A model generated the notes under the pieces. It was not told the origin of the DNA. It saw only the letters and a program-made list of their open reading frames with translations, and did not search any database. A program made the position numbers and the translations under genes. This document shows positions 10,828 through 23,185 of a stretch of DNA of 64,000 nt, piece after piece. How positions within the stretch are numbered: the first letter of the stretch is position 1; each line of letters opens with the position of its first letter. This stretch comes from Apostichopus japonicus (Eukaryota > Echinodermata > Holothuroidea > Aspidochirotida > Stichopodidae): positions 35,775,668 to 35,839,667 of the forward strand of contig NC_092569.1 in assembly GCF_037975245.1 (NCBI RefSeq). The letters are read 5' to 3'.

Positions 10828-13800
10828 GATTTCGAGTTTGTATAAATGACATGCGAAAATATATTCGATGAAGTGCAAGATGGCAAATGACACAGGGTAT
10901 CTATTCAGGGGGGTGTCCAACACCTTATTGAAGTGACCGTAGTAGTATGGATGTCCATTGATGTCATCATTTTATTTAAAATATGATTTGGTGAACAGCT
11001 TATACAAATGTGCTGCACATCTTTAGTATTATTGGCTTGTGTGTAAAGAAGACTATTCGACATGCGCAATCCAACTTATTTTTTTTGTACAGCTATTTAT
11101 ATCTTGAATTTCAGTCAATACTACAGTAAGCTTCAGTTGCATAATGTTGAATTGTCCTTGTTCCGATCACTACAGCATAAAACCAACTGTATACTTATTG
11201 ACTATCGTGCTACTACTTCCAATGACAGCAACGCTATTGTAATTCAATACATGTAAATGTATTTGGTTTTTAAAACGAATATCAATTACGATGATCACTT
11301 TTAATCTATAATACATTTAGTGTGGTTCATGTTAAAGGTTCTGTAGTTGTGTGTCAAAAGACGTCAATGCTACTAAGCTGATGAAATTAACAGGAATGTT
11401 GATTTACTTGTTCTGCTTAAGCTGCTATTATCGATATTTTTAAGAAACATTTATGAGTGATTATTTTAGCTAAGTTACTTCGCTTTTGGTTGGAAGGCAA
11501 AATTAAAGCACCATCGAAAGGACAGGAAGCGATACTTTTAATTAGCACTATATTACATACATGAACTAGTACAAAACATCTTATATGCCGTGAAATGTAC
11601 GGTATGATCTATGCTACACTATTAATATGTATGTATTAATATCTTATTAATACAGTTTTGAACATTCGAAGTTTGTCAGTGGTATGCTATATGAACAATA
11701 CTTCCTTGTTTATGATGCCTACGTCACAACCTGTTTGCGGAATCAAGTATCCTCACATCTGATTGAATAAACATGTCAGCTGTTTCACTGAACCTTGACT
11801 AATTTGTTTATTAACTGTAAGAATTACAACAATAATGACTGTAAATTATAAAGAAACTCTTTTTCATTTAAAGGAGCTTGTTTTGACCTATGAAAAGGTA
11901 AACATTTTAAATGAAATTTATATCTGTTAACTAGCAGAGACGTAGCTAGAGTTTATTTGGATGCGTAGAGCTATTTTATATAGGTGTAGGCATAAGTGCT
12001 TAAATTTACAGTGACACCCATTTCTCAGGGGGCCCGGGGGTTGGCTACCAGCAGTTTCAGCCAACGGAGACACTGCCAGTAATGATTTTACATGAATAAA
12101 TATATTAGTACCAGCATGCTTACGCCATTCTATTATTCAGCTGACAGTGGCATAGCAAGAGGTAGAGGAAAAGCTGTCCCTGCCACACACACAAAACATT
12201 TCATGGACGAAAACTGGGACGGCAAAGAAAATTAACCAAATTAAAATAGCTATCATATACGATACTGGATAGGATACTTTATGTTACAGCACTGTGTTAA
12301 GTGCTTCTAAGAAGGATTCTCTCTTTAGCGATATGCCTTATAAGCATATAAAGAGGTTTCTCTTAACAGGTTAACTTTGAGTCAGTAATTGATACTTCTA
12401 GAAAAAGTTCCGTGAGTCGAACTACAATGGATTTTCGTCTTTAATAAAAGGTCACTGAGAAAGGAGATAAATGCCAATCCCCGCCTTCATGTCCTATTAT
12501 ATGTTTTAAATGTTTTATGTATTCAATATTTACAAGGCCTTATCCACAGGGACCATAGGAATACGAACTTGGCCAACCCCCCCCCCCCCCCATCTTCCCC
12601 TCGAAAGTTTCTAGCAAATGGTTAACAAATGTTATAACACCCGAAAGCAAATGTATTTAATATATAATGAAAATGATAGCATCTTTGCTTCTAAACACCC
12701 TTACCGAGACAAAATTCTCTCAAAGGTGAGGGGACGCTCCTCCCCTTAAGCCCCACCCCTGTCTTAAGATCTCTCCCTAGTACGGACGTCCACCTAAAAT
12801 TTGAATTAAATTTCTACAGAATATATACATGGCATACTGCCATTACAATGCAATTCAAGTACTCCACATTTACATTTCAATCTGTGTTTTATTGACCTTT
12901 GACTTGGAGTATATTATTTTGGTAATAACATATTGTTATAACTAACTAAACAAATCTCCTCCGTAAGTTCCCCATCTACAAACTCCTGCAAATGCTTTGA
13001 GTAAATGTTGCATCATTTTATTCAAGAAGTTAGTGAACTAGAAGCTACAGTGATTATAATTTATGAATGGGGGTGGCTGAAAGCTTTATGCCAGAAAGAA
13101 GATGCTTAATCTACTGTACTTACCCAATGTACTGGCAGGTCAAACAACTATTTGCAGTTTGATAGTCTTATAGGTTACACAGTCCACATCATTTATAATA
13201 CATCTTAATGTTAGTCATCTTCCAGATCGTTATCATAGATCGTATCATAAATATTTCCTTTTTATCGTAAACCAGTCGTCAGCAACGAAAGAAGATGCCC
13301 TGGAGCGTGAGAAGCAAAGGGTAGAAGGAATCACTCCAACTGAGTGAGAAGGAGGACATAAATCAATTAAAACAGAAATAACGTCTGGATCTCTGACCGT
13401 TTCCATCTGAGTAAAAGAAGGTATTTCTTTCAATCTTAGAAGATCATAGTAAGCCAGCAAACACGCCGAGTGAATTTGTTTGAAGACGGAGCTGGATAAG
13501 TGATTGAATTCAACGTTCTACCTGTGCCGTTTCGCAGATTGAAAAACCATGTTTAACAAAAAAAAAGTTTACTTGTTGAATTAAAAAAAATAATAATTGG
13601 AAAATATCGACAAACGTTTCAAACGTTGTTCTCTACAATAATTACAAACGAGCATAAGGTGATCAATTAATGGTACAGCTATGTTTCTTCTAGTGATAGC
13701 CTACTTAGGCTAACGTGAGTTCGACCTAATTTTTTTCTTCTTCAAAAGTAAAGCCTTGGTTTAATGTCAATTTTGGATGCAGTCAACTGTCATTTATCAA

Positions 13801-14478
13801 AATAGCAGGGGCCTAGGCTAAATTTAAAGGGATCACTAGGACGAGGCTATTTAAAGCACTGGTAGCCTAGCCTAAGTTATGCTTATTGCAAATACTACCC
13901 TAGACTCTAGCCCTGGTCACTGAATTATCTTGAGAGCCATATCATCACATGTTGATAAAGACATGTTCACCATGTTCAAATATTGCGTAGGCCTGGACTG
14001 GGCAATGCACAGTTTCGTTTGATTGTTGTGAATCAAGACTTGATCCCTTTCGAAAAAGTGTTAACTGGTATTTGATTAAAAAGTAAAGCTTTCTTTGCAT
14101 TCCAATGAAATGCGAATTTAGTGGTGAGGGATGGGGAGGGGTGTTGGGGGTTGCAGTATAATATACCTTAAAACATTGTTAATGCACTTATCCCAGAAAC
14201 TCATTGCATTAGTGTCAGTAACTCCCCATTCCCCTAATTGACACCCACATTGACGATTGAAGTTAAAAGAACTTTTTCAAAATTATCTGTAGAGAGTTAT
14301 GTTACAACTCTCTGAAAATACCAGCACTTTGTTTACAAATCAAAGGTGACATATGCTCTGAAGAAAAATTCCTAACTGGCCTCCACCATCTTAAGCAAGT
14401 ATGTATCCACTTTAAAACTTCAACCCCCTATATGAACTAATGCCAAACAATGGGCATCATTTGCTTTTGGTTTCTAGG
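10828..14478. other. Non-coding stretch
   Basis: AT-rich, no supported gene. It holds short hAT-like MITE-end fragments near 11936 (GACGTAGCTAGAG) and 12145, and a poly-C run near 12581. Several GGCCTA-rich bits occur around 13690-13920. Confidence 0.4.
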
Positions 14479-14694
14479 CTCACTTTGAAGAAGATCAATT
14501 TAGATCAAGCTACCGGAAGGAAGAAATTGAGGAAAGGGGCTGAACCAAAAATTTTCCTGCACAGGCCTACCCCCAAAAGGCGAATAGCCCCGAAGGAAAG
14601 AAGCAAGGTCCTTGCTAAGGTTCACTTGAAATCGCAAATGGTGCTCATTGACCACTCATATGCTTCCCTATCACATAGTAAGCAACAGTTAACA

Positions 14695-15310
14695 GACGGT
14701 GAGAAAGATGAACCTAGTGGGTGACTCTTAGACTGAATCCAGTTCCTGCAACCACAGCAATAAAGTCTTTGGTTTAATCAATGCACTTGTGTGTTAGAGA
14801 CTTTCAAATGGACACTCAGTGGCAGTTGGTTCAGATATAAGGTTTTACCTGCATCATGAAGAGTGGAAGGGAAACTTGCCTCATCATTTGAATAATGGAC
14901 TCAAGGATAGCATCAAATCATGTTTGGATTGAGCTGATATTCCTGAGAGTAATTTACGTTTTCACTGTTATTTTCATCAATAATATGCACTGATTGCAGA
15001 CTGTGAGAAAGATGAACCTGGTGAGTGAATCTTGAAGTTAACTCAAGTTCCTGCAACCACAGTTTTAAAGTCTCTGTTTTAATCAATGCAGTTGTATGTT
15101 TGAGACTTTCAAATGGACACTCAGTGGCAGTTTGTTAAAATGTAAGGGTTTAACTTCATCAAGGAAAGGGAAGGAGAAACTTCCATCATCATCTGATAAT
15201 GGACTCAAGGATAGCGTCAAATCATGTTAGGATAATAAAATTGAGCAAATTTCCTTGAAAGTAATAAAGTTACTGTATATATTTCACTGCCATTTTCTTC
15301 ATAGCAACAT
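14695..15310. repeat. About 305-bp direct tandem duplication
   Basis: The segments starting GGTGAGAAAGATGAACCT (14698) and TGTGAGAAAGATGAACCT (15001) run in parallel for about 300 bases. They share CAGTTCCTGCAACCACAG-like text, AAATGGACACTCAGTGGCAGT and AATGGACTCAAGGATAGC. The copies are diverged at many bases. The duplication is internal to the P-element relic. Confidence 0.75.
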
Positions 15311-16011
15311 ATTAAATATCTGGCAATTTGAATGTTTGTATTATTATGTTCATATTAGTAAGCTGTTTAGCTCACACACTAGCAAATGATCAAGTGGCAA
15401 CAACTGATGCAGTATATTTAAATAGGAGTATATATTCCCCATTAATGAGAAAGAAATATAACAATTGGTAAAATGCAGTTTTAAATTTGCAAACACTAGA
15501 TACAATCAAACAAACGACAATGCTCATTTACAAGATAATCTACTGCCCTATCTTTCATATCAATCTGTCATATCCGTAGGTCACAGTTTACAGTAACTGT
15601 TAAAAACAATCTCCTTTGATGAGTACTTGGTTAGATTCCTGCAAATTTTTCAATGTAAGATTCATGTGTGGAAAATTCTCTTAACATCATCTGAGTGTCG
15701 TTAATAACTTTAATATTGTAGAAATGTAATAAAAACAATTAATCATTATACATCACTTTTTCTGTTATTTCATTCCTTTTAACAATACACAAATATGATA
15801 TGATATATTCTTCTATGAAAGAGTTAAAACTAAGATTTCTTTTTACATTTCAGTGCATAAAACTGAGAAAGAGTTCTGAATGTGGTAATAACACAGAACA
15901 CAGAAGGCACTTCGGAAGGTAAGTAGAGAAAAGAGGGCAATAGGCAAAAATAAAAGAATGCAAGAACTTGCCTTCAATAGAGGGTTTAACCCTGATCAGT
16001 TGCTTTCTAGT

Positions 16012-16979
16012 CACTTCGCCCCACAACCATTTCGCCCAACTGCCATCTCGCCCAACCAGCTTGGTCATTTCGCCCAACCAGCCTGGTCATTTCGCCCAAC
16101 CAGCATGGTCATTTCGCCCAACCATCATAGTCATTTCGCCCAACCAGCATGGTCATTTCGCCCAACCGTGTTGGTCATTTCGCCCAACCCTATTTGTTTT
16201 AATATTCAGTCAGAATAATATTACTTTTTCTATTCCACTAGTTCAATTTGATTTATTTTGGGTTAGGTTACTTCGTAATAGGTAAATAAAAAAGTGAGGT
16301 CCGCTCGATATCGATCGGAGTCTGAGCAGTTATTTCGGGTATAATGGGAGGATTACACTACTTTAGGCCTTTACGCATACAATGGAAGTTATTTTATTAT
16401 ACAAACACAGGGGAATCGGTCTTCATAAAAAACCTATCCAACCTAACCCCCAAATCACTGATCCATCCTACTGACTAACAATTCCCGAAAGTTTCCTTAT
16501 TAAATTGATTTTTTTTTTATAAAACCCGTAATATTGAATTACTATATTTAATCAATGTAACCACTTTATCAATGTAACCACATATGTAAACACATATGTA
16601 ATCAATTTAACCACGACTTCAAGTTTCCTTAATACTCAGGTTCGTATCCAGTAACGTTAACAATTCCCGAACGTTTACTATATCAAACCTATCAAACCTA
16701 ACCCTTAAAACACTGATCCATCCTCAAGATTCCTTAATATTCGGTTCGTATCCTGTAACGTTAACAATTCCCGAACGCCTCCTTTTGAAATATCATATTT
16801 AATCAAGGTTGGGCGAAATGACCAGACTGGTTGGGCGAAATGACCAGACTGGTTGGCGAAATGACCAGGCTGGTTGGGAGAAATGACCAGGCTGGTTGGG
16901 CGAAATGACCAGGCTGGTTGGGCGAAATGGTAAGGTTGGGCGAAATGGCAGTTGGGCGAAATGGTTGTTGGGCGAAGTG
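16012..16979. mobile_element. Element with inverted terminal minisatellites (CGCCCAACC family)
   Basis: The left arm (16012-16189) is a run of 22-bp units of the type GGTCATTTCGCCCAACCAGC. The right arm (16807-16979) is the same array in inverse orientation (GGTTGGGCGAAATGACCAG). The outermost bases match as an inverted repeat: CACTTCGCCC at the left, GGGCGAAGTG at the right. The 620-bp interior has internal repeats with TTCCCGAACG and AACCTAACCC but no coding frame. It looks like a non-autonomous DNA element with array-type terminal inverted repeats. The long frames across the arrays are repeat artefacts. Confidence 0.6.
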
Positions 16980-18319
16980 TCCTGCTTCCGATCAGTTAAA
17001 TGCACTAAGCAGCAAAAGCACACGAGAATGCAAGTGGAGCGATGCCACAACGAGAAAAGCTCTCCAAATTCGCTTTGCTTGTAGGACTAAAGGTTACACA
17101 TTACTCCAAAAACAGGTCAACCATTACCTTCACTGCGTACACTAAGAATAAAGATGAAAAGTGTGATATTTGAGCCTTGGTATCCTAAAAGAATTATTCA
17201 AAAAGCTGGAGATAAGAGATAAAGCAATGAAGGATCAGGAGAGAGAATGTTGTTTGACACTAGATGAAATGTCTATCACACCAAATAATGAATTTGACAA
17301 CTGTTGTTCAAATTCTGGGCAATGTCACACTTCCATGACAAGATGACATTGATTCACATGTAATAGTTTTCATGCTGAGTGGTTTAACAACACAATGAAA
17401 TAAGTTGTTGCGTACCATCTCACTGGCTATTCATGTGATGGGGCAGAATCTAAGCCTATCATAACAGATATCATTAAAAGCTCATAATATAGGACTTCAC
17501 ATTCTTGCAGTTTCCAGTGACATGAGAAGTATGAATAGCGCAATGTGGGATAATCTGTGGAAATGACTGTCAGACTATGAACAAGATTCCACATCCATTC
17601 AACTCCAACCGCTCCCTGCACCTCCTTGCAGATGTATCACTAGTCTAAAAAAAAGTCTTAAGTCAGCATTGGTTAAATGCACCGAAAATTTGGCTTCCTT
17701 CTGAGCTGGCAAATACACATGGATCGTCAAGTACAGAGGTCAGTGTGAAACCACTGAAAGATCTTGTCAGCTTTCAAGAAAACAGAGAATTGAAGCTAGC
17801 TGTCAAATTGACAGAACTATACAATACTTACACACTCTCACTTTGACAAGATGAAGGTATCACATGCACTCAATTTTGCTTCGGCTTTGCGGTACCTGGT
17901 AGATTACGAGGGTCACCTAAAGGATGTTTTAACAACTGCCTGGTTTCTAGAGCTCTGCAACAGATGGTTCAGCTTGATGTCCAGTTTTAATCCTGCCATG
18001 GCCTTGAGCAAAGTGAACCAGTTCAACACAAAGCAGATATTGATTGCTTGTCAGACAAACATTGTCTAGGTACTGTCAAATCCACTTCATCATCATTGCT
18101 GGTTCCAGCTGAGCTGAGCTTACTAAAAGAGTACAAAGAGGGTTGTTTAATTCACCCAATAGAGCTTGCATTCAAGTATCTTTGGGCAGCTGAAAAGATA
18201 TTCCGAAAATTGTTATATGGGTGTGTTTGCATTCATACATATGATTATGTTGCTTTACAGAACAGCTCCTTTTTGATAAGCTATTTAAAACGGAACCTGC
18301 CTATCACATATTCGAAATA

Positions 18320-18756
18320 GGACAGGCTGAATGGATTCTAAAATGAAAAGCTTAAAGACTTGGTGCATTTTAATACATCACTGTTCAGGTTAGGCCAGTA
18401 ATAGCAGTATGAAGAATAAGTAATAATTTAATAATTATCATTATCATTTGGTGTCAGCATAATAAAAACCGAATGATGTCAACAGCACTGTGCTCAGTGG
18501 ACAGAACTAACAAGTAGGCAGCATACTTTGTCAGTTTGATCCATGTAGCCTTATTAAACACATGACGGTATGATTTATATATGTTAATGGAAAATACATA
18601 AGCTACAACATACACCAGTATCAAGTTGTTGCTGTGTTGTTTTTTTTTCTAGACAGACACATTGAGTCTATTGCACCTACCATAGCCTAGTACTACAGTC
18701 CTGATAAATTCACACCGCAATATCAGTCTAAGGTTTGCCCATATACTCCCAACTAT
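18320..18756. other. Unassigned sequence left of the LTR retrotransposon
   Basis: AT-rich; I see no gene or clear repeat. It ends with CTAT, the left copy of the retrotransposon's target duplication. Confidence 0.4.
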
Positions 18757-19744
18757 TGTAACACCCCTGTACCCAGGCCGAGCGGTAGCGTGGGAAATCA
18801 GGCAGCTGGAGGCCACCTGATGTCAGGGCAGGGGAAGGGGGGGAGGCGAAGACTTATGCTAGCAGGGCTTGAACCAAAACACAAAAAAAGAGAGAAGAAT
18901 ATAGTTAAAGAGAACTGGGTCTCAAATCAACAATTTAATAGCTTAATTAACTTTAAACATACACTTAACAAAAATAAGGCAGTGACTTTCTGCCGTATAC
19001 AAATATAAAAGCAAACAACGGGCAGAGATTAAGTTTAAATAAATAACAAATACACTACATACCAGGGCGTGGGCAGCACGGCTCTTAAGAATCACGAGAG
19101 TGAATACCCAACACGGGGCGCCAACGGCAGACTGAACTAATACTGCCTAATGTGGTCTCGCCCCGATTAACTTCTGCAATACCTCCGGGGAGAGCCCTAA
19201 TTTGACCCTACCTCCGGAGTCTAAAAATTCAACGAAGCCAACCAGGACGGGAACTTATTAGTTATACTATACAAAAGGAATGGCGCCCGTAGTCAGCCTT
19301 CACTCCCGGACCCGCTCTCTAAAATAAATCAACCTTGCCTTTAAAATAATACTTTACTGTAATTGCCGTGCTGCTCACCGCTGGTCTCCAGTTCTCTGCC
19401 CGAACTTCAACGAAATAAATTCAGTTTCCACAATACAAAATACATAAGAAAAACAACGTCTTAATTAAACAAGGTTAAGAGAGCAAGTGAAAGTAAAATA
19501 GATTCACGCTAAACAGAACAACTCGTGTAATAAAAGAGCGAATGCCTGGAATGCTGGTGATGGCAGACGACGGGGAGAGCGAAAGAGACCTGCATAATAA
19601 GACAAAAGTAAATGGAATGGTGAATGAATGGACAACAAATCGCAGGGTAAATTATTCAAACAAAACGGGAAAACATATTCTTAGTAGCCCTGGGCGCGTT
19701 CGAAATACGGGGTACACGCATCCCGAACAACCCAGGGCGTAACA
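18757..19744 (-). repeat. 3' LTR of the Ty3/gypsy element
   Basis: Downstream LTR, 988 bp, near-identical to 25131-26118. The flanking CTAT at 18753-18756 pairs with CTAT at 26119-26122 as target-site duplication. Confidence 0.95.
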
Positions 19745-19759
19745 CCACCCCCAACTCTC
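19745..19759 (-). promoter_or_regulatory. Polypurine tract
   Basis: Immediately before the 3' LTR the minus strand reads AGTTGGGGGTGGTG, a purine-rich tract in the normal place for plus-strand DNA priming. Confidence 0.65.
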
Positions 19760-20158
19760 TCGAAAGGACTCGCCCTCGATGTCCAAACACACTACCCAGT
19801 AATATAATACATATGACGTGGTAGATCAACTTGCACAATTTCTATACTTCACCAAACATATTCGCTCCCTCTCTATATATACATGTGTAGGGGACCCCCG
19901 GCCTCCTAGGCGACCTGAGGCCCCGAACTTACAATTCTAGAGTTCGTTACATCTACAATCTATCACCACCACAATTGGTTTTCTCCAAGACAGCATTTCC
20001 GTTCATCTCCAAAAAAAAATCCTTTCCATAACGATCACTGAATCACTTTCCGACCCCCATGCACAGAGGTATGGTGTTCTCAAACATAACGTTCCAGTTT
20101 CAATCACATCAGTACCTTCCTACAAATTTTTCAAATATAAGCGAGGTGATCAGTCAAG
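19760..20158. other. 3' untranslated part of the retrotransposon
   Basis: About 400 bases between the pol stop and the polypurine tract. No reading frame of interest and no envelope-like gene. Confidence 0.6.
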
Positions 20159-23100
20159 CTAATATCGTTCGTAATCTTGCATCCACACTGGTGGGCGACG
20201 CTTCCGCTTTAACAATTCTGGGGGCCTCTCCCCCTCAGTCTCAACGACATCCTCCAACTCCTCTTCAAGAACTTCCTCATAGCCCATATCAGTTATATGC
20301 TTGTCGGGGGCAATTTCTGTTGCTGGCTCTACCGTAGTGTGCTCCGGTGTAACCGTCATTTGGTTAAGTTCATCGGGAGTCACATATTTCTTTAACCGGC
20401 CCACATGAACTACTTTCAGTTTTGCAGAATCGATGTGTCTAATACGATACAAACAGTCTGAGAGTTTGAGTGTGATGACAAACGGTCCATTCCATCTCAA
20501 CTGTAGTTTGGGAGATCGGCCTTTCTTTTTAGCATGTACTGCTACCCATACTTTGTCTTGGACCGAATACGAAGATGCCACCTTGGCGATGCGTGCATCA
20601 TAATACCGTTTCTGTCGTTTTTGGCCCAGTGTGTTGTGGTCGCGTGCAATGCGGAAAGCTTTTTCACACCTCTGGGCGAAGGTCATGACATATTCCGAAG
20701 TTGTAGAGGCAACCACTGTTGAGACTGGTTGGCCGATCATCAGTTCTAGTGGAAGTGTAGTCTCTCGTCCCAGCATTAGTAGATTCGGGGAATACCCCGT
20801 GGTTTCCTGCGGGCTTGAACGAAAGGCCATTAAAACCAAAGGAACATGTACATCCCAATCTTTCTGATTTTCATTTACATACACAGAAAGCATTTGCTCT
20901 AACGTACGGTTGAACCGTTCTACTAAACCGTCTGACTGTGGTCTATATGCAGTAGTTCTTGTCTTTTCTATCCCTAGTAACTTACAAAGTTCCTTAAACA
21001 AATTAGACTCAAAATTTGACCCTTGGTCGGTATGAATAATCTGTGGCACACCAAAGCGTGCCACAAACTGTTCAGCTACTACCGACGCTACAGTTGCAGC
21101 CTCCTGATTGGGGACCGGATAAGCCTCTGTCCAACGGGTAAAATAATCTGCAATTACAATAATATATTTATTGCCATTATAAGTCTCTGGAAGGGGGCCC
21201 AAAACATCTATGGCAACCCTTTGGAGAGGCTCACCTATCTTAACAACTTTCATCTGCGCCCTCGATTGGGGGATGGGGGGCTTACGACGGGCACAGAGCT
21301 CACATTTTCGACACCAATTTTCAACATCTCTTTTCATACCAAACCAGTAGCATCTGGCTAGAACTTTCCCTCTTGTCTTCTTTTGTCCTAAGTGACCCCC
21401 GGTTGGAGAATTATGTAACTCGTACAATACATCCTCTCTCAGGACCTGAGGCATCACTATTACATCCCTATCGTGGGCACCGGTATTTGACACCCAACGT
21501 CTATACAATACACCATCCTTAATGCTTAACAGGTCCCATTGGCCCCAATAAGCTTTTGCCGCCCTATCTAACCCACTAATCTGCTCCCAGGGAGGACGAG
21601 AACCACTCTCCTTCCAATTCAACACTGGCCCAATATTACTATCCTTTAGTTGGTACCCCCTGAGCTGCTCCTTGGTACAGCTCTCAACCCAATTAGAGTC
21701 CGCCGTAACTATGTTACATAACCCTGGGGTCTCTATCGGAGGGTTGGCAGGCAATGCTCCCGAATGCACCATGGGGGGATCACTTCTCGACAAAGCGTCT
21801 GCATTGGCATGCACTCTGCCAGGCCTAGTTTCTATCTGAAAATCATATGTGCCCAGCACTTCCAGCCACCTAGCTACCTGACCCTCGGGGGATTTAAAGT
21901 TATACAACCAACGGAGGGAGCCATGATCCGTGCGTAACAAAAATTTCCTGCCATAAAGGTAGGGGCGGAAATTCTTAATAAAAGTTACAACAGCAAGAAG
22001 CTCTCTACGTGTTACGGAATACTTCTTTTCACTACTGCTTAGCGTACGACTGGCATAGGCCACAGGATGTTCTTCACCCCTAATGGTCTGAGACAACACA
22101 GCCCCTATTGCCGTATTGCTAGCATCAGTATCAAGGATAAACATCTGACTAAAATTTGGGTAGGCTAAGGCGGGAGCTGTCGTCAGTTTAGATTTCAGAG
22201 TCTGAAATCGTTCTTCACACTCCTCAGACCACAGAAACCTTTGGCCTTTCTTTGTTAGTGCATGGAGGGGACTAGCAATTTCTGCAAAGTTCCTAATAAA
22301 TTTCCTGTAATAGGAACACAGTCCCAGAAATCCTCTTAGTTGCTTCAGTGTTGTGGGAGGGGGCCAATCTGTGATTGCTTCGATCTTACTGGGATCGGTA
22401 CCCACCCCGTGATCAGAGACAATGTGACCTAAATACTTGACTTCCTTTTTGAGCAAGTCACACTTGGAAGGCTTAAGCTTCAACCCTGCCCCCCTTAATC
22501 GGTCGAAAACTTCTCCTAGGCGTACTAAATGCTCCTCTATCGTTGGGGCATATATTATGATATCATCGATATATATAAGACATATTTGCCAATGTAACCC
22601 ACGAAGTACCTGCTCCATTAATCTCTGAAAAGTGGCAGGGGCGTTGCACAATCCAAACACATTAAACTCATAAAGACCACTACCCATTGAGAAGGCTGTC
22701 TTCTCCCTGTCTCTACGGTCCATTTCGACTTGCCAGTACCCACTTTTTAGATCAAGGGTAGAAAACCACTTAGCCCCTGACAATGCATCTAAGCTATCAT
22801 CTATCCTAGGCAATGGGAAGGCGTCTTTATTAGTAACGTCATTTAACCTACGATAGTCTATACAAAACCGCAAAGAGCCATCTTTCTTTTTCACTAGTAC
22901 CACTGGGGAGGACCACGCACTCTTAGAAGGAGAAATGACGCCTTGCGTCAACATCTCATTCACTTCGGCCTGTGCTTCTACCCGTTTATGAAAGGGAAGT
23001 CTCCTAGGGAGCTGTCGGATTGGGGTTGCATCACCCGTATCAATGCAATGCTTAACCAACCCAGTCCTTCCTAAGGGGTCACCTTCGCAAGAGAACACAC

Positions 23101-23185
23101 TACGGTTATCCTGCAAAAACTGCCTCAAACGAATACGCTCACAATCGGGTCCACCCTCCCCACTTCGATGGAGCAAATCTTCCAT
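20159..23185 (-). CDS. pol: Pol: reverse transcriptase, RNase H and integrase of the Ty3/gypsy element
   Basis: 1008 residues from the first ATG (23185); the frame is open a little further upstream. Domains in order: RT with RFCIDYRRLNDVT, FSTLDLKSGYWQ (about residue 145) and the catalytic YIDDIII (about 207); RNase H with FILDTDASNTAIGAVLSQ (about 340) and TDHGSLRWL; integrase with an HHCC zinc module (GGHLGQKKT...C..C), the catalytic D in RVAIDVLGPLP, D in HTDQGSNFES and E in DGLVERFNRTLEQ; and a GPF-type C-terminal module (RWNGPFVITLKL). This copies the element RNA into DNA and inserts it. All catalytic residues are present, so apart from the frame junction with protease the copy looks functional. 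Confidence 0.95.
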   Translation of the reverse strand: MEDLLHRSGEGGPDCERIRLRQFLQDNRSVFSCEGDPLGRTGLVKHCIDTGDATPIRQLPRRLPFHKRVEAQAEVNEMLTQGVISPSKSAWSSPVVLVKKKDGSLRFCIDYRRLNDVTNKDAFPLPRIDDSLDALSGAKWFSTLDLKSGYWQVEMDRRDREKTAFSMGSGLYEFNVFGLCNAPATFQRLMEQVLRGLHWQICLIYIDDIIIYAPTIEEHLVRLGEVFDRLRGAGLKLKPSKCDLLKKEVKYLGHIVSDHGVGTDPSKIEAITDWPPPTTLKQLRGFLGLCSYYRKFIRNFAEIASPLHALTKKGQRFLWSEECEERFQTLKSKLTTAPALAYPNFSQMFILDTDASNTAIGAVLSQTIRGEEHPVAYASRTLSSSEKKYSVTRRELLAVVTFIKNFRPYLYGRKFLLRTDHGSLRWLYNFKSPEGQVARWLEVLGTYDFQIETRPGRVHANADALSRSDPPMVHSGALPANPPIETPGLCNIVTADSNWVESCTKEQLRGYQLKDSNIGPVLNWKESGSRPPWEQISGLDRAAKAYWGQWDLLSIKDGVLYRRWVSNTGAHDRDVIVMPQVLREDVLYELHNSPTGGHLGQKKTRGKVLARCYWFGMKRDVENWCRKCELCARRKPPIPQSRAQMKVVKIGEPLQRVAIDVLGPLPETYNGNKYIIVIADYFTRWTEAYPVPNQEAATVASVVAEQFVARFGVPQIIHTDQGSNFESNLFKELCKLLGIEKTRTTAYRPQSDGLVERFNRTLEQMLSVYVNENQKDWDVHVPLVLMAFRSSPQETTGYSPNLLMLGRETTLPLELMIGQPVSTVVASTTSEYVMTFAQRCEKAFRIARDHNTLGQKRQKRYYDARIAKVASSYSVQDKVWVAVHAKKKGRSPKLQLRWNGPFVITLKLSDCLYRIRHIDSAKLKVVHVGRLKKYVTPDELNQMTVTPEHTTVEPATEIAPDKHITDMGYEEVLEEELEDVVETEGERPPELLKRKRRPPVWMQDYERY

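Larger units (their letters stand above)
14479..18310 (+). pseudogene. Decayed THAP / P-element-type transposase relic
   Basis: A THAP-domain tail follows an acceptor (GGTTTCTAG) at 14479: AHFEEDQF in one frame, then KKLRKGAEPKIF in the next, so a frameshift splits it. From about 17170 come P-element transposase-like pieces in alternating frames: LDEMSI (17262), VAYHLTGYSCDGAE (about 17408), AVSSDMRSMN (about 17508), then from 17850 MKVSHALNFASALRYL, TTAWFLELCNRWF, and near 18150 a GCLIHPIELAFKYL stretch. Order matches THAP9/P-type transposases, which excise and integrate DNA with 8-bp target duplications. Stops and frameshifts are many, so it cannot make a full enzyme. Terminal repeats of the original transposon were not identified. 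A separate inverted-minisatellite element sits inside it. Confidence 0.65.

Noticed and set aside
15958-16285. Overlapping frames rich in FRPT and ISPN units (also 16799-17145)
   Set aside because: Translation of the 22-bp terminal arrays in several frames and both strands; not genes.
16012-16979. CRISPR-like array
   Set aside because: Units are contiguous 22-bp repeats with no unique spacers, in inverted pairs, in a eukaryotic genome.
18790-19008. Plus-strand frames inside the LTRs (also 19542-19742, 25050-25382, 25916-26116)
   Set aside because: They occur identically in both LTRs on the strand opposite to the element's genes; chance frames.
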